DNA of 64,000 nucleotides from Bosea sp. 124 (lineage in GTDB: Bacteria; Pseudomonadota; Alphaproteobacteria; Rhizobiales; Beijerinckiaceae), in the NCBI RefSeq assembly GCF_003046175.1, contig NZ_PZZM01000001.1, positions 124,001-188,000 of the forward strand. Direction: 5' to 3'. The translations under genes were made by a program, and so were the position numbers. Under the pieces are notes generated by a model, which had not been told where the DNA came from, ran no database searches, and saw only the letters and a list, made by a program, of their open reading frames with translations. Positions 32,689-41,951 of this stretch are shown here, in pieces; position 1 is the first letter of the stretch, and each line of letters opens with the position of its first letter.

Positions 32689-35394
32689 TCATGCTGCGAC
32701 CGTCGTGCGCGACTGCGCGCCGATCCGGCGGATCTCCGGCAGGCATGATCCGCAATTGGTGCCGGCCCGAAGCTGCCGGCCGATATCCTCGGGCGTCGCC
32801 GCGCCGCCGGCGAAGGCGGCCCGGATCGCATTGAGGCCAACGCCGAAGCAGGCGCAGACGGTCGGGCCGGGGTCGGCCGCGCCGTCGAGGCTGCGGCCGG
32901 CGAGCAGCGCCAGTCGGTTCTCCGGCAGGGCCTGCGCGTCGGCAAAGGCGAGCTTGACCGTGTCCCAGAGCGGCGCGCGGCCGGCGGGGGCAACGAAGAG
33001 AGCCGCTTCGAGTCGACCATCCCGCAGGACGGCACAGCGATAGACGCCGCCCTGGAGATCGACCATTTCAGTCAGCCCGTCTTCGCCGAAGGCGGCACGG
33101 ATGCTCGCCATCAGTTCGGCCGGCGCGGCGTCGGTGGCGAAGAGCCTGCCCTCGCCGCCGTCGACTGCGAGCTTCGACCACCAGCTCCCCTCCGGCAGGA
33201 CAAAGCCACCGCGCGACAGCACGAAGCCCTGCGAGGCATAGGCGACGGGGGCGATGGAGGACGGCGTCGCCTTCATCTCCGGCTGGCCGGAAAAGGGGTC
33301 GCAGGCCGGCTGGACGACCGCGCCGATACGACCATGCGAGGCGGTCTCGCCCGACCAGTGGATCGGCGCGAAGAGCGAGCCGGGCTGGACGCCCGGATCG
33401 AGTGCGACCTTGAGCACGACCGCACCGAACGCGTTGCTGATGCGGGCGAAACCGCCCTCGACCAGCCCGAAATGGACCGCATCGGCTGGATGAACCTGGA
33501 CAAGAGGCTCGGAGATATGGGCGCTGAGGCGCGCACTCAGACCCGTGCGCGTCATCGTGTGCCAGTGGTCGCGGACGCGGCCGGTGTTGAGAAGCAGAGG
33601 GAAGGCCTCGCTCACCGACGCCGCAAGGGCCGGAATGGCGAGCGGTGTCATCCTGGCGCGGCCGTCTCCGGTGAAGAAGCCGCCCTGCGCGAAGAGGCGC
33701 GGCGTGCCGAGAGGCTGCCCCGCGGGCACCGGCCATTGCACCGGCCTCAGCGCATCATAGGCCCGCTTCGGCAGCGCGGCATGGGCTCCGATGTCGAAAT
33801 CGCGCGTACCGCCGTTCTCGAAAGCCGAAAGCGCCGCATGCTCGGCATAGATTTCGACCGGGCCGGCATAGGCGAAGGCCTCGCCGAATCCAAGGCGGCT
33901 GGCCAGCTCGCAGACGATCCACCAGTCCGGCCTGGCCTCGCCCGGCAGGCGGAGGAAAGCGCGCTGGCGCGAGATGCGGCGCTCGGAATTGGTGACGGTG
34001 CCGTCCTTCTCGCCCCAGGCGGCAGCCGGCAGGATGAAATGTGGCTTGGCCTGGAGCGTGTCGTTCGAGAGCACGTTCTCCGAAACGACGAAGAGATCGA
34101 GGTCGCCGAGTGCGGCCTTGACCTGATCGGCGCGCGGCAAAGAGACCGCCGGATTGGTCGCCATCACCCAGAGCGCCTTGATGCGGCGCTCCGCCACGGC
34201 TTCCATCATGGCGACGGCCTTCAGCCCTTCGGCCTGCGCCATGTTCGGCGCCTTCCAGAAGCGCCCGACGCGGTCGATCTCGGCGGCCGAATAGCCCATA
34301 TGGGCGGCAAGCATGTTGGCGAGCCCGCCGACCTCTCGCCCGCCCATGGCGTTGGGCTGGCCAGTCAGCGAGAACGGTCCGCCGCCCGGGCGGCCGATGC
34401 GGCCGGTGGCGAGGTGGCAGTGCAGGATCGCGGCAACCTTGTCGGTGCCCTGAGCCGACTGGTTGACGCCCTGGCTCCAGGCCGTGACCACGGCCGGCGT
34501 TTCGGCCCAGAGGGCGTAGAAGGCGGTGATCTGTGCCGGCTCCAGCCCGGTGCGGGAAGCGATGGTGGCGAGATCGGGCGCAAGGGTGCGGGCATTTTCC
34601 AGCGTCGCCTCGAAGCCGGTGACGTGACGGGCGACATAGGTCGCGTCGGTCAGGCCATGATCGGCGAGATGAACCAGCAGGCCGGCGAAGAGCACCGAAT
34701 CGGAGCCTGGCTTCAGCGGCAGCACGAGATCGGCATCCTGGGCGGTCGCGGTGACGCGGGGATCGATGACGACGATGCGGGCACCGCGCTCGGCCCGGTT
34801 CTGCTGCATGCGGCGGAACAGGACGGGGTGGCACCAGGCGGTGTTCGAGCCGCCGAGCACGATCAGATCGGCGCAGTCGAGATCCTCGTAATTGCCGGGG
34901 ACGGTGTCGGAGCCGAGCACGCGGCGTTGGCCCGCAACCGTCGAGGACATGCAGAGCCGCGAATTGGTGTCGACATGAGGCGAGCCGATGAAGCCCTTCA
35001 TCAGCTTGTTGGCGACGTAGTAATCCTCGGTCAGGAGCTGGCCCGAGAGATAGAACGCGACCGCATCAGGTCCGTCGCGCGCGATGATCGCTTGCAAGCC
35101 GTCCGCCACCGCGTCGAGCGCGACATCCCAGCCGACCCGGTCGTAGCCGCCGGCCGCATTGCGGCGCAGCGGATGCAGCACGCGCGTACCCAGCCCGAGC
35201 GTTTCGCCCAGCGCCGAGCCCTTGGAGCAGAGCCGGCCGAGATTGGCCGGATGGGACGGATCGCCCGTGATCGCGACAGCGCCATTCTCGCCCGGCGTCA
35301 CGATGACGCCGCAGCCCACCCCGCAATAGGGGCAGGTCGTGCGGATCGCACCGTCGGGCATGCCGGGACCGGGGCGGTCTGCGTCGCTGCGCAT
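32689..35394 (-). CDS. nasA: Assimilatory nitrate reductase, catalytic subunit
   Basis: The 901-residue molybdopterin enzyme reduces nitrate to nitrite in the cytoplasm. The N-terminal 4Fe-4S cluster is bound by TTCPYCGVGCGV (Cys21, 24, 28) and the cysteine in GRLCSKGSALGETLG. Moco-binding stretches include DTNSRLCMSSTVAG, LIVLGGSNTAWCHPV, WVMATNPAVSLP and the C-terminal molydopterin domain NTGRVRDHWHTMTRTG. The last 60 residues form a BFD-like 2Fe-2S domain (VCACFGVG ... TNCGSCLPEIRRIG) as in the Klebsiella NasA class, which would receive electrons from an FAD partner. It begins 1 bp after the stop of the FAD oxidoreductase gene. Confidence 0.96.
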   Translation of the reverse strand: MRSDADRPGPGMPDGAIRTTCPYCGVGCGVIVTPGENGAVAITGDPSHPANLGRLCSKGSALGETLGLGTRVLHPLRRNAAGGYDRVGWDVALDAVADGLQAIIARDGPDAVAFYLSGQLLTEDYYVANKLMKGFIGSPHVDTNSRLCMSSTVAGQRRVLGSDTVPGNYEDLDCADLIVLGGSNTAWCHPVLFRRMQQNRAERGARIVVIDPRVTATAQDADLVLPLKPGSDSVLFAGLLVHLADHGLTDATYVARHVTGFEATLENARTLAPDLATIASRTGLEPAQITAFYALWAETPAVVTAWSQGVNQSAQGTDKVAAILHCHLATGRIGRPGGGPFSLTGQPNAMGGREVGGLANMLAAHMGYSAAEIDRVGRFWKAPNMAQAEGLKAVAMMEAVAERRIKALWVMATNPAVSLPRADQVKAALGDLDLFVVSENVLSNDTLQAKPHFILPAAAWGEKDGTVTNSERRISRQRAFLRLPGEARPDWWIVCELASRLGFGEAFAYAGPVEIYAEHAALSAFENGGTRDFDIGAHAALPKRAYDALRPVQWPVPAGQPLGTPRLFAQGGFFTGDGRARMTPLAIPALAASVSEAFPLLLNTGRVRDHWHTMTRTGLSARLSAHISEPLVQVHPADAVHFGLVEGGFARISNAFGAVVLKVALDPGVQPGSLFAPIHWSGETASHGRIGAVVQPACDPFSGQPEMKATPSSIAPVAYASQGFVLSRGGFVLPEGSWWSKLAVDGGEGRLFATDAAPAELMASIRAAFGEDGLTEMVDLQGGVYRCAVLRDGRLEAALFVAPAGRAPLWDTVKLAFADAQALPENRLALLAGRSLDGAADPGPTVCACFGVGLNAIRAAFAGGAATPEDIGRQLRAGTNCGSCLPEIRRIGAQSRTTVAA

Positions 35395-35395
35395 G

Positions 35396-36610
35396 TCAGG
35401 CCGCCTTCCCGACGCAATAGGGCTCGCCGAAGGGCAGGTCGGCGCGGATCGCGGAAATGTCTTGCCCGGAGCGGATCAGGCCGAGATAGAACAGCGCCCC
35501 TTGCGTATCGCCGACGAGGACGCAGCCCACGAGCCGGCCCTCGCGCAGGACGAATTTGCGGTAGATGCCGGCGAAGCGGTCCCGCAGCACCACGGTCTCG
35601 GCGCCCTCGCCAGCCTCGAACTCGCCGGCCGAGAACACGCCGACGCCACTGACCTTGAGATTGGTCGCGAGCAGCGAACCGGCATAGGCGGCCGACTTGC
35701 CCGCGAGCCGGGCAGCTAGTACCCGCGCCTGCTCATAGGCCGGCTCGACCAAGCCATAGACGCTGCCGCGATGCTCGGCGCATTCGCCGATCGCGAAAAT
35801 GCTGTCGTCGTCGCTCGCCATGCCGTCATCGACGACGATGCCACGGTTGACGGCGAGACCGGCGGCCCTGGCGAGATCGGTGTTCGGCCGCACGCCGATC
35901 GCGATGACGACGAGATCGGCAGGAATGATCGTGCCGTCCTGCAGTTCGACGCCCTCGACCGTGTCTGTGCCGACGAAACCTTTCGTCGCGCTGTTCAGGC
36001 GCACAGCGATGCCGCGCGCGGTGATCGCCGAGGCCAGCAGGGCGGCGCCCTCGGCATCGAGCTGGCGCTCCATCAGCCGGTCGACCAGATGCAGCAGCGT
36101 GACGTGTCCGCCTGCCCTCGCGAGGCCGTATGCCGCCTCCAGCCCGAGCAGGCCGCCGCCGATGACGACGATGCGCGCCCCGCGCTCGGCAAAGCTGCGC
36201 ATCGCCTCGACATCGGCGGTGTCGCGGAAGGTCGCGACGCCGGGCAACTCGCCGCCCGGAAAGGGCGGCTTCAGCGGCTTCGAACCCGTCGCCAGCACGA
36301 GCTTGCCGTATGGCAGGGTCAGCCCGTCCTCCAGCGTGACCGTCCTGGCAGCGCGATCGACCATCGAGACGGCACGGCCATAGAGCGTCGAGACGCCGCG
36401 TGCCTGCCACCAGGCGGCGGGCTTCAGCTCGATGTCGGGCTCGCCGATCTCGCCCGCCAGCAGGGGAGAGAGCAGCACCCGGTTGTAGGCCAGGCGGCCT
36501 TCAGCCCCGATCACCGCGATGGAATAGCGGCCGAGCGCGCGCTGGCTGAGCTCGTCAACCAGCCGCGTCGCGGCCATGCCCTTCCCGACGATGATCAGGG
36601 GCTCGGCCAT
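35396..36610 (-). CDS. FAD-dependent oxidoreductase, NasB/NirB N-domain-like
   Basis: The 404-residue flavoprotein resembles rubredoxin/ferredoxin reductases and the N-terminal part of NirB: LIIVGKGMAATRLVDEL (FAD), LAYNRVLLSPLLAGE, LVLATGSKPLKPPFPG, IVVIGGGLLGLEAAYGL (NADH), and SIFAIGECAEHRGSVYGLV. It most likely passes NAD(P)H electrons to NasA through its 2Fe-2S domain. It lacks the BFD and siroheme domains of full NirB. It is flanked by nrtA (3 bp) and nasA (1 bp) and is certainly co-transcribed with both. Confidence 0.9.
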   Translation of the reverse strand: MAEPLIIVGKGMAATRLVDELSQRALGRYSIAVIGAEGRLAYNRVLLSPLLAGEIGEPDIELKPAAWWQARGVSTLYGRAVSMVDRAARTVTLEDGLTLPYGKLVLATGSKPLKPPFPGGELPGVATFRDTADVEAMRSFAERGARIVVIGGGLLGLEAAYGLARAGGHVTLLHLVDRLMERQLDAEGAALLASAITARGIAVRLNSATKGFVGTDTVEGVELQDGTIIPADLVVIAIGVRPNTDLARAAGLAVNRGIVVDDGMASDDDSIFAIGECAEHRGSVYGLVEPAYEQARVLAARLAGKSAAYAGSLLATNLKVSGVGVFSAGEFEAGEGAETVVLRDRFAGIYRKFVLREGRLVGCVLVGDTQGALFYLGLIRSGQDISAIRADLPFGEPYCVGKAA

Positions 36611-36613
36611 GGC

Positions 36614-37948
36614 TCAGGCCACCCGCTTGATCTTCAGGGCCTTGAGATAGTCCATCGGCGCCGCCGGATCGAACTTCACGCCGTCGAAGAAGGTCTCGAC
36701 GCCGCGCGAGTCTGTCGTCGGAGCGCCCGCGACGCCCAGCGTCTTGGCCGCCTCGCGCCAGAGATCGGAGCGGTTCGTCTTGTCGACGAGCCCCTTGATG
36801 TCGATCGTCGGCTCGAACTTGCCCCAGCGGATGTTCTCGGTGACGAACCAGGTGTCGTGACTCTTGAAGGGATGGGAGACTTCACCGCCCTCGCCCCAGA
36901 ACTTCATGTAGAGGTTGGTGCCCTTGGCCTCGCGGCCGTTGCCATAGTTGATGTCGCCCTGCAGGCGCTTGTTGATATCGTTGACGGGGACGTTGAACCA
37001 TTGCCGCCGGCCGACGATCTCGGAGAGTTCCTGGCGGTTCTCCATCTTGTCGGCCCATTGCTGGGCTTCCATCACCGCCATCAGGATGGCCTGCGTCGCC
37101 TTGGGATTGGCATCGACGAAGTCGGCGCGCATGCCGAGGATCTTCTCGGGATGCTTGAACCAGAGTTCGCCGGTGGTCAGCGCGGTATAGCCGATGTTCT
37201 GGTTGACGAGCTGTTCGTTCCAGGGCTCGCCGACGCAGAAGCAGTCCATCGTGCCGACCTTCATGTTCGCCACCATCTGCGGTGGCGGCACGACAATGAC
37301 CTTGATGTCGGTGTCGGGATCGATGCCGCCGGCAGCAAGCCAGTAGCGGATCCAGAGGTCGTGGGTGCCGCCCGGGAAGGTCATGGCGGCGGTCAGCTCC
37401 TTGCCGGCAGCCTTCTTGCGTTCGAAGGCCTGCTTCAGCGGCGAGGAATCCTTCTGGACGTTGAGGTCCTTGTATTCGTTGGAGACCGAGATCGCCTGCC
37501 CGTCCTGGTTCAGGTTGAGCAGCGTGTACATCGGCAGCGGCTGGCTGTTCTGCATCACCTTGCCGGTCGCGTAGAGATGCGTCTTCGGGCGCAGGATGTG
37601 GCCGCCATCGATGCCGTTGGCCTTGAAGCCGAGCGCCATGTTGTCGCGCGTCGCGCCCCAGGAAGCCTGTTTGGCGATGTCCATATCGGGCAGACCATAT
37701 TTGGCGTAGAGCCCCTTCTCCTTGGCGATGATCAGGGGCGCAGCATCCGTCAGGGCGATGTAGCCGAGGCGCGTGCCCTTGATCTCAGGTCCGGCCGATT
37801 GGGCGAAGGCGCCCGACGGCAAGGCCAGCCTGGCGGCGCTCAGCAGGGCCGCCGTGCCCGAGAGCCTGAGCAACTGGCGACGGCCGGCGTCAATGGCCCG
37901 GTCGTCGATGGCAATGGCTTTCGGCTTGGTCTCGACTGTCTTGGTCAT
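36614..37948 (-). CDS. nrtA: Nitrate ABC transporter substrate-binding protein
   Basis: The 444-residue exported protein has a Tat-like signal (DAGRRQLLRLSGTAALLSAARLA) and an NrtA/CmpA body: TRLGYIALTDAAPLIIAKEK, GATRDNMALGFKANGIDGGH, PLPMYTLLNLNQDGQAI, GGTHDLWIRYWLAAGG, VPPPQMVANMKVGTMDCFCVGEPWNEQLV. It binds nitrate in the periplasm for NrtBD. The start at 37948 (MTKTVETKPKA) is preferred over upstream codons because those lie within the antitermination leader. It is the first gene of the nas operon. Confidence 0.95.
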   Translation of the reverse strand: MTKTVETKPKAIAIDDRAIDAGRRQLLRLSGTAALLSAARLALPSGAFAQSAGPEIKGTRLGYIALTDAAPLIIAKEKGLYAKYGLPDMDIAKQASWGATRDNMALGFKANGIDGGHILRPKTHLYATGKVMQNSQPLPMYTLLNLNQDGQAISVSNEYKDLNVQKDSSPLKQAFERKKAAGKELTAAMTFPGGTHDLWIRYWLAAGGIDPDTDIKVIVVPPPQMVANMKVGTMDCFCVGEPWNEQLVNQNIGYTALTTGELWFKHPEKILGMRADFVDANPKATQAILMAVMEAQQWADKMENRQELSEIVGRRQWFNVPVNDINKRLQGDINYGNGREAKGTNLYMKFWGEGGEVSHPFKSHDTWFVTENIRWGKFEPTIDIKGLVDKTNRSDLWREAAKTLGVAGAPTTDSRGVETFFDGVKFDPAAPMDYLKALKIKRVA

Positions 37949-37998
37949 CGATCGCCTCTCGGTGTGGACGTGAATGGGCCCGCCAGCCGCCGAACACG

Positions 37999-38047
37999 AA
38001 AAACGCCGCGCGAAATGCGCCCAGGGGCACGTTTCGACAGCGGCGTT
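37999..38047 (-). terminator. Intrinsic terminator in the nrtA leader
   Basis: On the minus strand, AACGCCGC (38047-38040) pairs with GCGGCGTT (38009-38002), followed by further T residues to 37999. Inside, CGAAA pairs with TTTCG and a GC hairpin caps the structure. It would stop transcription 50 bp before nrtA unless prevented. Its 5' arm overlaps hairpin P2. Confidence 0.8.
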
Positions 38048-38093
38048 GCTGTGCATTCCGGTTCGGAGGATGACGCGGGCAGCGTTGGCCGCG
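38037..38093 (-). promoter_or_regulatory. ANTAR (NasT) target RNA: two hexaloop hairpins
   Basis: Minus-strand hairpin P1 (38093-38074) has arms CGCGGCC and GCCCGCG with one C-C mismatch and hexaloop AACGCT. P2 (38052-38037) has arms ACAGC and GCTGT and hexaloop AACGCC. Both loops have A at position 1 and G at position 4, the known recognition pattern of ANTAR antiterminators. P2 and the terminator use the same bases (38047-38040), so NasT binding would prevent termination. Confidence 0.82.
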
Positions 38094-38106
38094 TTGCAGC
38101 ATTCCT

Positions 38107-38122
38107 TACAAGGATCGTGCCA
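38107..38122 (-). promoter_or_regulatory. Sigma-54-type promoter of the nas operon
   Basis: The minus strand reads TGGCACGATCCTTGTA, with TGGCAC and TTGT spaced as in the -24/-12 consensus (TGGCAC-N5-TTGCA; T replaces C at the last conserved position). Transcription would begin near 38096, three bases before hairpin P1. I saw no convincing NtrC site upstream. Confidence 0.7.
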
Positions 38123-38256
38123 AATGAGGCTCAGATGCGCATAGTCTGGAATTGCAATAAGTTAGCTGGCGCTGCCAGCACGAGGCGAGGGCGCGAGAGG
38201 CTATCCCGCGCTGCACAAAAGGCCGCCATCGCATAAAAAGACGGCATCATCAGCCA

Positions 38257-39303
38257 TCAATAATCATTGCCCGGAAAATAGGCAGGACGAAACACCGCCC
38301 TCGCCTGCTCGGTCATCTCCGGCGTGCGGACGATCTGCCCGGCGCTTTCCATCCCGGCCAGAATCCAGTCCGCGTGAGCCGGCTCCGGCCGCAGCGCGGC
38401 GCGGTCGAAACGGATGAAGCGCTCGACCTGCCGGGGTGGGCGCCCGCCGCCCTGCACCAGGTTGAAATGCAGCACCGGCTCGAGGATCTCCACCGGGAGC
38501 GCGAGCCTGTCCGCTGCCGAGAGGTGTTTGGCGAAGCGCGGGATGTTGGCGGGGTCGCAGGCCCATTCGCTGGCCCGGAGAATCGCGGCGGTGAGCTTCC
38601 CGACCGCCGCAGGCCGACGCTCGAGATCGTCGGCCTGCCAGGCCAGCACCTTGTCGGGGCAGTCGCGCCTGATATCGGTGCCGGTGTGGACCATGGCGCC
38701 GACGCCGGCGGAGACTGCCGCAGCGTTCCAGGGTGCGCCGGCGCAGAAGCCGTCGACGCGCCCGCTCGTCAGTGCCTCGACAGTCTGGGGCGGCGGCACG
38801 ACCTCGAAACGGATATCCACGCCCAATGTCAGCCCGCCCTTGGCGAGCCATTCGCAGAGAAGATAGGTGTGGCTGGAGAAGCCGAAGACCGCGGCCAGCG
38901 TCAGCGGCGGCAGGCCCGATGCCTTGCGACGCGCCACGAGCGCCGCCAGCGCACGGGCCGAGATCGCGGTGTCCGCCACGTCGCCATCAGCCAGACGCGC
39001 CAGTTCCTCGTAACGGCGCACCGACACCGTGATCGCGGCGCCGTCGAGATTGAGCGCCAGCGGCACCGCCATCGGCACCCTGACCCCGCCGACGCCGAGC
39101 GTGGCGGCGATCGCCGCCGGGCCCAGCATATGGGCCGCGTCGAACAGGCGGACATTCAGCTTGTCGCGCAGGTTGGACCAGGAGACCTCGCGCACGAGCT
39201 CGAGATTGAGCCCCTCGGCCTCGGCGAAGCCCTGATCCTTCGCGAGGACGACCAGCGCGCAATCAACCAGCGGCATGAAGCCGACACGCAAGTGCAGGGT
39301 CAT
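38257..39303 (-). CDS. nasS: Nitrate/nitrite sensor NasS
   Basis: The 348-residue protein resembles NrtA (LRVGFMPLVDCALVVLAKDQ, EVSWSNLRDKLNVRLFDAAHMLGP, VVPPPQTVEALTSGRVDGFCAGAPWNAAAV) but has no signal peptide, so it is cytosolic. In known systems, NasS without nitrate holds the antiterminator NasT inactive; nitrate binding frees NasT. The nasT gene overlaps its start by 4 bp, and the target leader lies directly downstream at 37999-38096. Confidence 0.93.
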   Translation of the reverse strand: MTLHLRVGFMPLVDCALVVLAKDQGFAEAEGLNLELVREVSWSNLRDKLNVRLFDAAHMLGPAAIAATLGVGGVRVPMAVPLALNLDGAAITVSVRRYEELARLADGDVADTAISARALAALVARRKASGLPPLTLAAVFGFSSHTYLLCEWLAKGGLTLGVDIRFEVVPPPQTVEALTSGRVDGFCAGAPWNAAAVSAGVGAMVHTGTDIRRDCPDKVLAWQADDLERRPAAVGKLTAAILRASEWACDPANIPRFAKHLSAADRLALPVEILEPVLHFNLVQGGGRPPRQVERFIRFDRAALRPEPAHADWILAGMESAGQIVRTPEMTEQARAVFRPAYFPGNDY

Positions 39304-39884
39304 TTCAGCACCTCGGCTGCCGTGATGACGGAGCGCGCGATGTCGATGAGCTTGCGCTTCTCGTTCATCGCCGTGCGCCGCAGCAGGGCGTAGGCCTCGT
39401 CCTCGGACAGGTTCTTCATGCGCATCACGATGCCCTTGGCGCGATCGACCAGCTTGCGCTCCTCGAGCTGGGAGCGGGCCTCGTCCAGTTCCTCGCGCAA
39501 TTTCCGGAAAGCGTTGAAGCGACTGATGCAGGTCTGCAGGATCGGCTGCATGCGCTCCTTCTTCAGCCCGTCGACGATATAGGCCGAGACGCCGGCCTCG
39601 ACCGCGGCCTCGATCGAAGCGGAATCCGACTGGTCGACAAACATGGTGATCGGCCGCCTGACATGGCGGCTGACCAGGAACATGTCGGCCAGCGCATCGC
39701 GGCTCGGATCCTCGAGATCGATCACCACCACGTCGGGATCGTGCGTCTCGATGGCCGCGACGAGCCCGTGCGTCGCGCCGATGCGGACGAGGTCCGTGAA
39801 GCCGGCCTCGCGCAGGCCCTCGTCGATGATGGCCGCGCGCACCGGGTTGGCGTCGACGATCAGGATTTTCAGAGCGGGCCTCAT
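39300..39884 (-). CDS. nasT: ANTAR-domain antiterminator NasT
   Basis: The 194-residue protein has an N-terminal receiver-like domain (ILIVDANPVRAAIIDEGLRE, VVVIDLEDPSRD) and a C-terminal ANTAR RNA-binding domain (about residues 125-190) with ERKLVDRAKGIVMRMKNLSE, DEAYALLRRTAM and IARSVI. It binds two-hexaloop hairpins in leader RNA and prevents termination; two such hairpins precede nrtA. Activity is controlled by NasS, whose gene overlaps by 4 bp. The 39-bp gap to hupE makes co-transcription with the urease genes possible. Confidence 0.95.
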   Translation of the reverse strand: MRPALKILIVDANPVRAAIIDEGLREAGFTDLVRIGATHGLVAAIETHDPDVVVIDLEDPSRDALADMFLVSRHVRRPITMFVDQSDSASIEAAVEAGVSAYIVDGLKKERMQPILQTCISRFNAFRKLREELDEARSQLEERKLVDRAKGIVMRMKNLSEDEAYALLRRTAMNEKRKLIDIARSVITAAEVLK

Positions 39885-39923
39885 GGCCGGCGACGGAGCC
39901 CCGGCTGACGGAGGAAAGGGACG

Positions 39924-40511
39924 CTAGCCGGCGAGGATGGCGACGCCCGCCAGCGCCAGACCGCCTCCGGCGATGCGGGCCAGCAGCGGCGCGCGCGCTG
40001 CCAGGACACCTGCCAGGCCGAGGCCGAGACCATGCAGCGCGGCCGTCGCCAGCACGAAGCCCAGCGCATAGCCGAGGCCGCTCGCGCCGGCCGGCAGTTC
40101 AGCGCCATGGGCATGGCCATGGAAGATCGCGAAGATGGCGCAGGCAGCGGTGCCAGCCGCCAGCGGCGGGGTCAGGTTCAGCGCGATCGCGAGGCCGAGC
40201 ACCACAACCGAGACGGCGATGCCGATCTCGACGCCCGGCAGCGCCGCGCCCGACATGCCCCACAGGCCGGCGACGACCATCATCGCGACGAAGGCGAGCG
40301 GATAGGCGAAGCGCGCCCGGCCGCCGACCAGCCCGGCCCAGAGGCCGACCGCGACCATCGCGAGGACATGGTCCAGGCCAAACAGCGGATGCAGGATGCC
40401 GGCCTCGAAACCATGGACCGCGCCGACGCCGGTATGCGCCAGGGCCGGCCCAGCCAGGCCCAGCGTCACCACAGCCGCGCCCATCATCTTCACAACTGCC
40501 TGCATCGTCAT
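39924..40511 (-). CDS. ureJ: HupE/UreJ family nickel transporter
   Basis: The 195-residue membrane protein starts with a signal-like helix (AVVTLGLAGPALAHTG) and has the HupE/UreJ signature HPLFGLDHVLAMVAVGLWAG plus FAIFHGHAHGAELP and ATAALHGLGLGLAG. The His/Asp residues in H-x4-D-H and H-G-H-A-H-G are thought to bind nickel. It follows ureG by 16 bp, in keeping with Ni supply to urease. HupE and UreJ are the same family, so the symbol is by context. Confidence 0.9.
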   Translation of the reverse strand: MTMQAVVKMMGAAVVTLGLAGPALAHTGVGAVHGFEAGILHPLFGLDHVLAMVAVGLWAGLVGGRARFAYPLAFVAMMVVAGLWGMSGAALPGVEIGIAVSVVVLGLAIALNLTPPLAAGTAACAIFAIFHGHAHGAELPAGASGLGYALGFVLATAALHGLGLGLAGVLAARAPLLARIAGGGLALAGVAILAG

Positions 40512-40527
40512 CTCCCTCCGCCGTCCG

Positions 40528-41160
<633 letters not shown>

Positions 41161-41249
41161 CTTCTAAAATCCCTTGAGCAGCAAGACAGGTTAACCGGCC
41201 GGAGCGGCGCGACAAAGCGGCGAATGGTCGTGCAAGTCGCGCGCCGCGC

Positions 41250-41924
41250 TCACGAGCGGAACAGCCGCGAATATTGCGTCTCATGACGCAGCGAGGCGAT
41301 GTCGGAGCGCAGGGCGCAGCCGCCGAGATCGTCGAGCGTCGCAGGCTCGGCCACTGCCGCCGCCGCTTGCACGGCGGGCACCAGCGCAGCCGTGATCTTC
41401 TGCCCGTCGGTCTGGCCGACGATGCCGAGCCGGACGGAGGCCGAGACCAGATTGGCGACGAAGGCGAGGCCGTATGCGTCGAGCGAGGCCAGGAGCGGCA
41501 CCCCGTGGCCGGCGCTCGCAACCGCGACGGCGACCGGATAGGCGACATCACCGTTCCAGACGGATTTGAGACGATCGATGGCGGCGCAGGGCCAGGCGGC
41601 ACGGACAGCGGCGACGAAGGCATTGCCCTGGGTCACCGTCTCGAGCCGGCGCTCGGCGGAGTTCGCCAGCGCCAGAGCGAGTTCCGCTATCTCGACCAAC
41701 GCGGCGTCGTCGCTGGTCCCGACCGCGCGCGCCGTGCAGGCGAAGAGGATCAGGTCGTTACGCAAGGAGCCATGGGCGACGAGCGCATCGAGCCAGTCGC
41801 GCAACGTCGCCGCGTCATGTAGATCGCCGCTTTCGAAGGCCCACTCCAGGCCGTGCGAATAAGCGAAGGCGCCGACCGGGAAGGACGGCGACAGCCAGAC
41901 CATCAGGGGCAGATGGGCTGCCAT
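41250..41924 (-). CDS. ureF: Urease accessory protein UreF
   Basis: The 224-residue all-helical protein begins LPLMVWLSPSFPVGAFAYSHGLEWA, the conserved UreF start, and has VTQGNAFVAAV and LVSASVRLGIVGQTDGQ later. UreF bridges UreD and UreG in the maturation complex. It lies 27 bp after ureE. Confidence 0.95.
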   Translation of the reverse strand: MAAHLPLMVWLSPSFPVGAFAYSHGLEWAFESGDLHDAATLRDWLDALVAHGSLRNDLILFACTARAVGTSDDAALVEIAELALALANSAERRLETVTQGNAFVAAVRAAWPCAAIDRLKSVWNGDVAYPVAVAVASAGHGVPLLASLDAYGLAFVANLVSASVRLGIVGQTDGQKITAALVPAVQAAAAVAEPATLDDLGGCALRSDIASLRHETQYSRLFRS

Positions 41925-41951
41925 ATATGCGCTGCTCGATGCCCGCGCCGC

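Noticed and set aside
38123..38160. NtrC binding site upstream of the sigma-54 box
   Set aside because: TTGCA and TGCGCA are present but the spacing does not fit the TGC-N11-GCA pattern.
33334..38236. Long plus-strand frames opposite nasA, the FAD oxidoreductase and nrtA
   Set aside because: Antisense shadows of well-supported genes.
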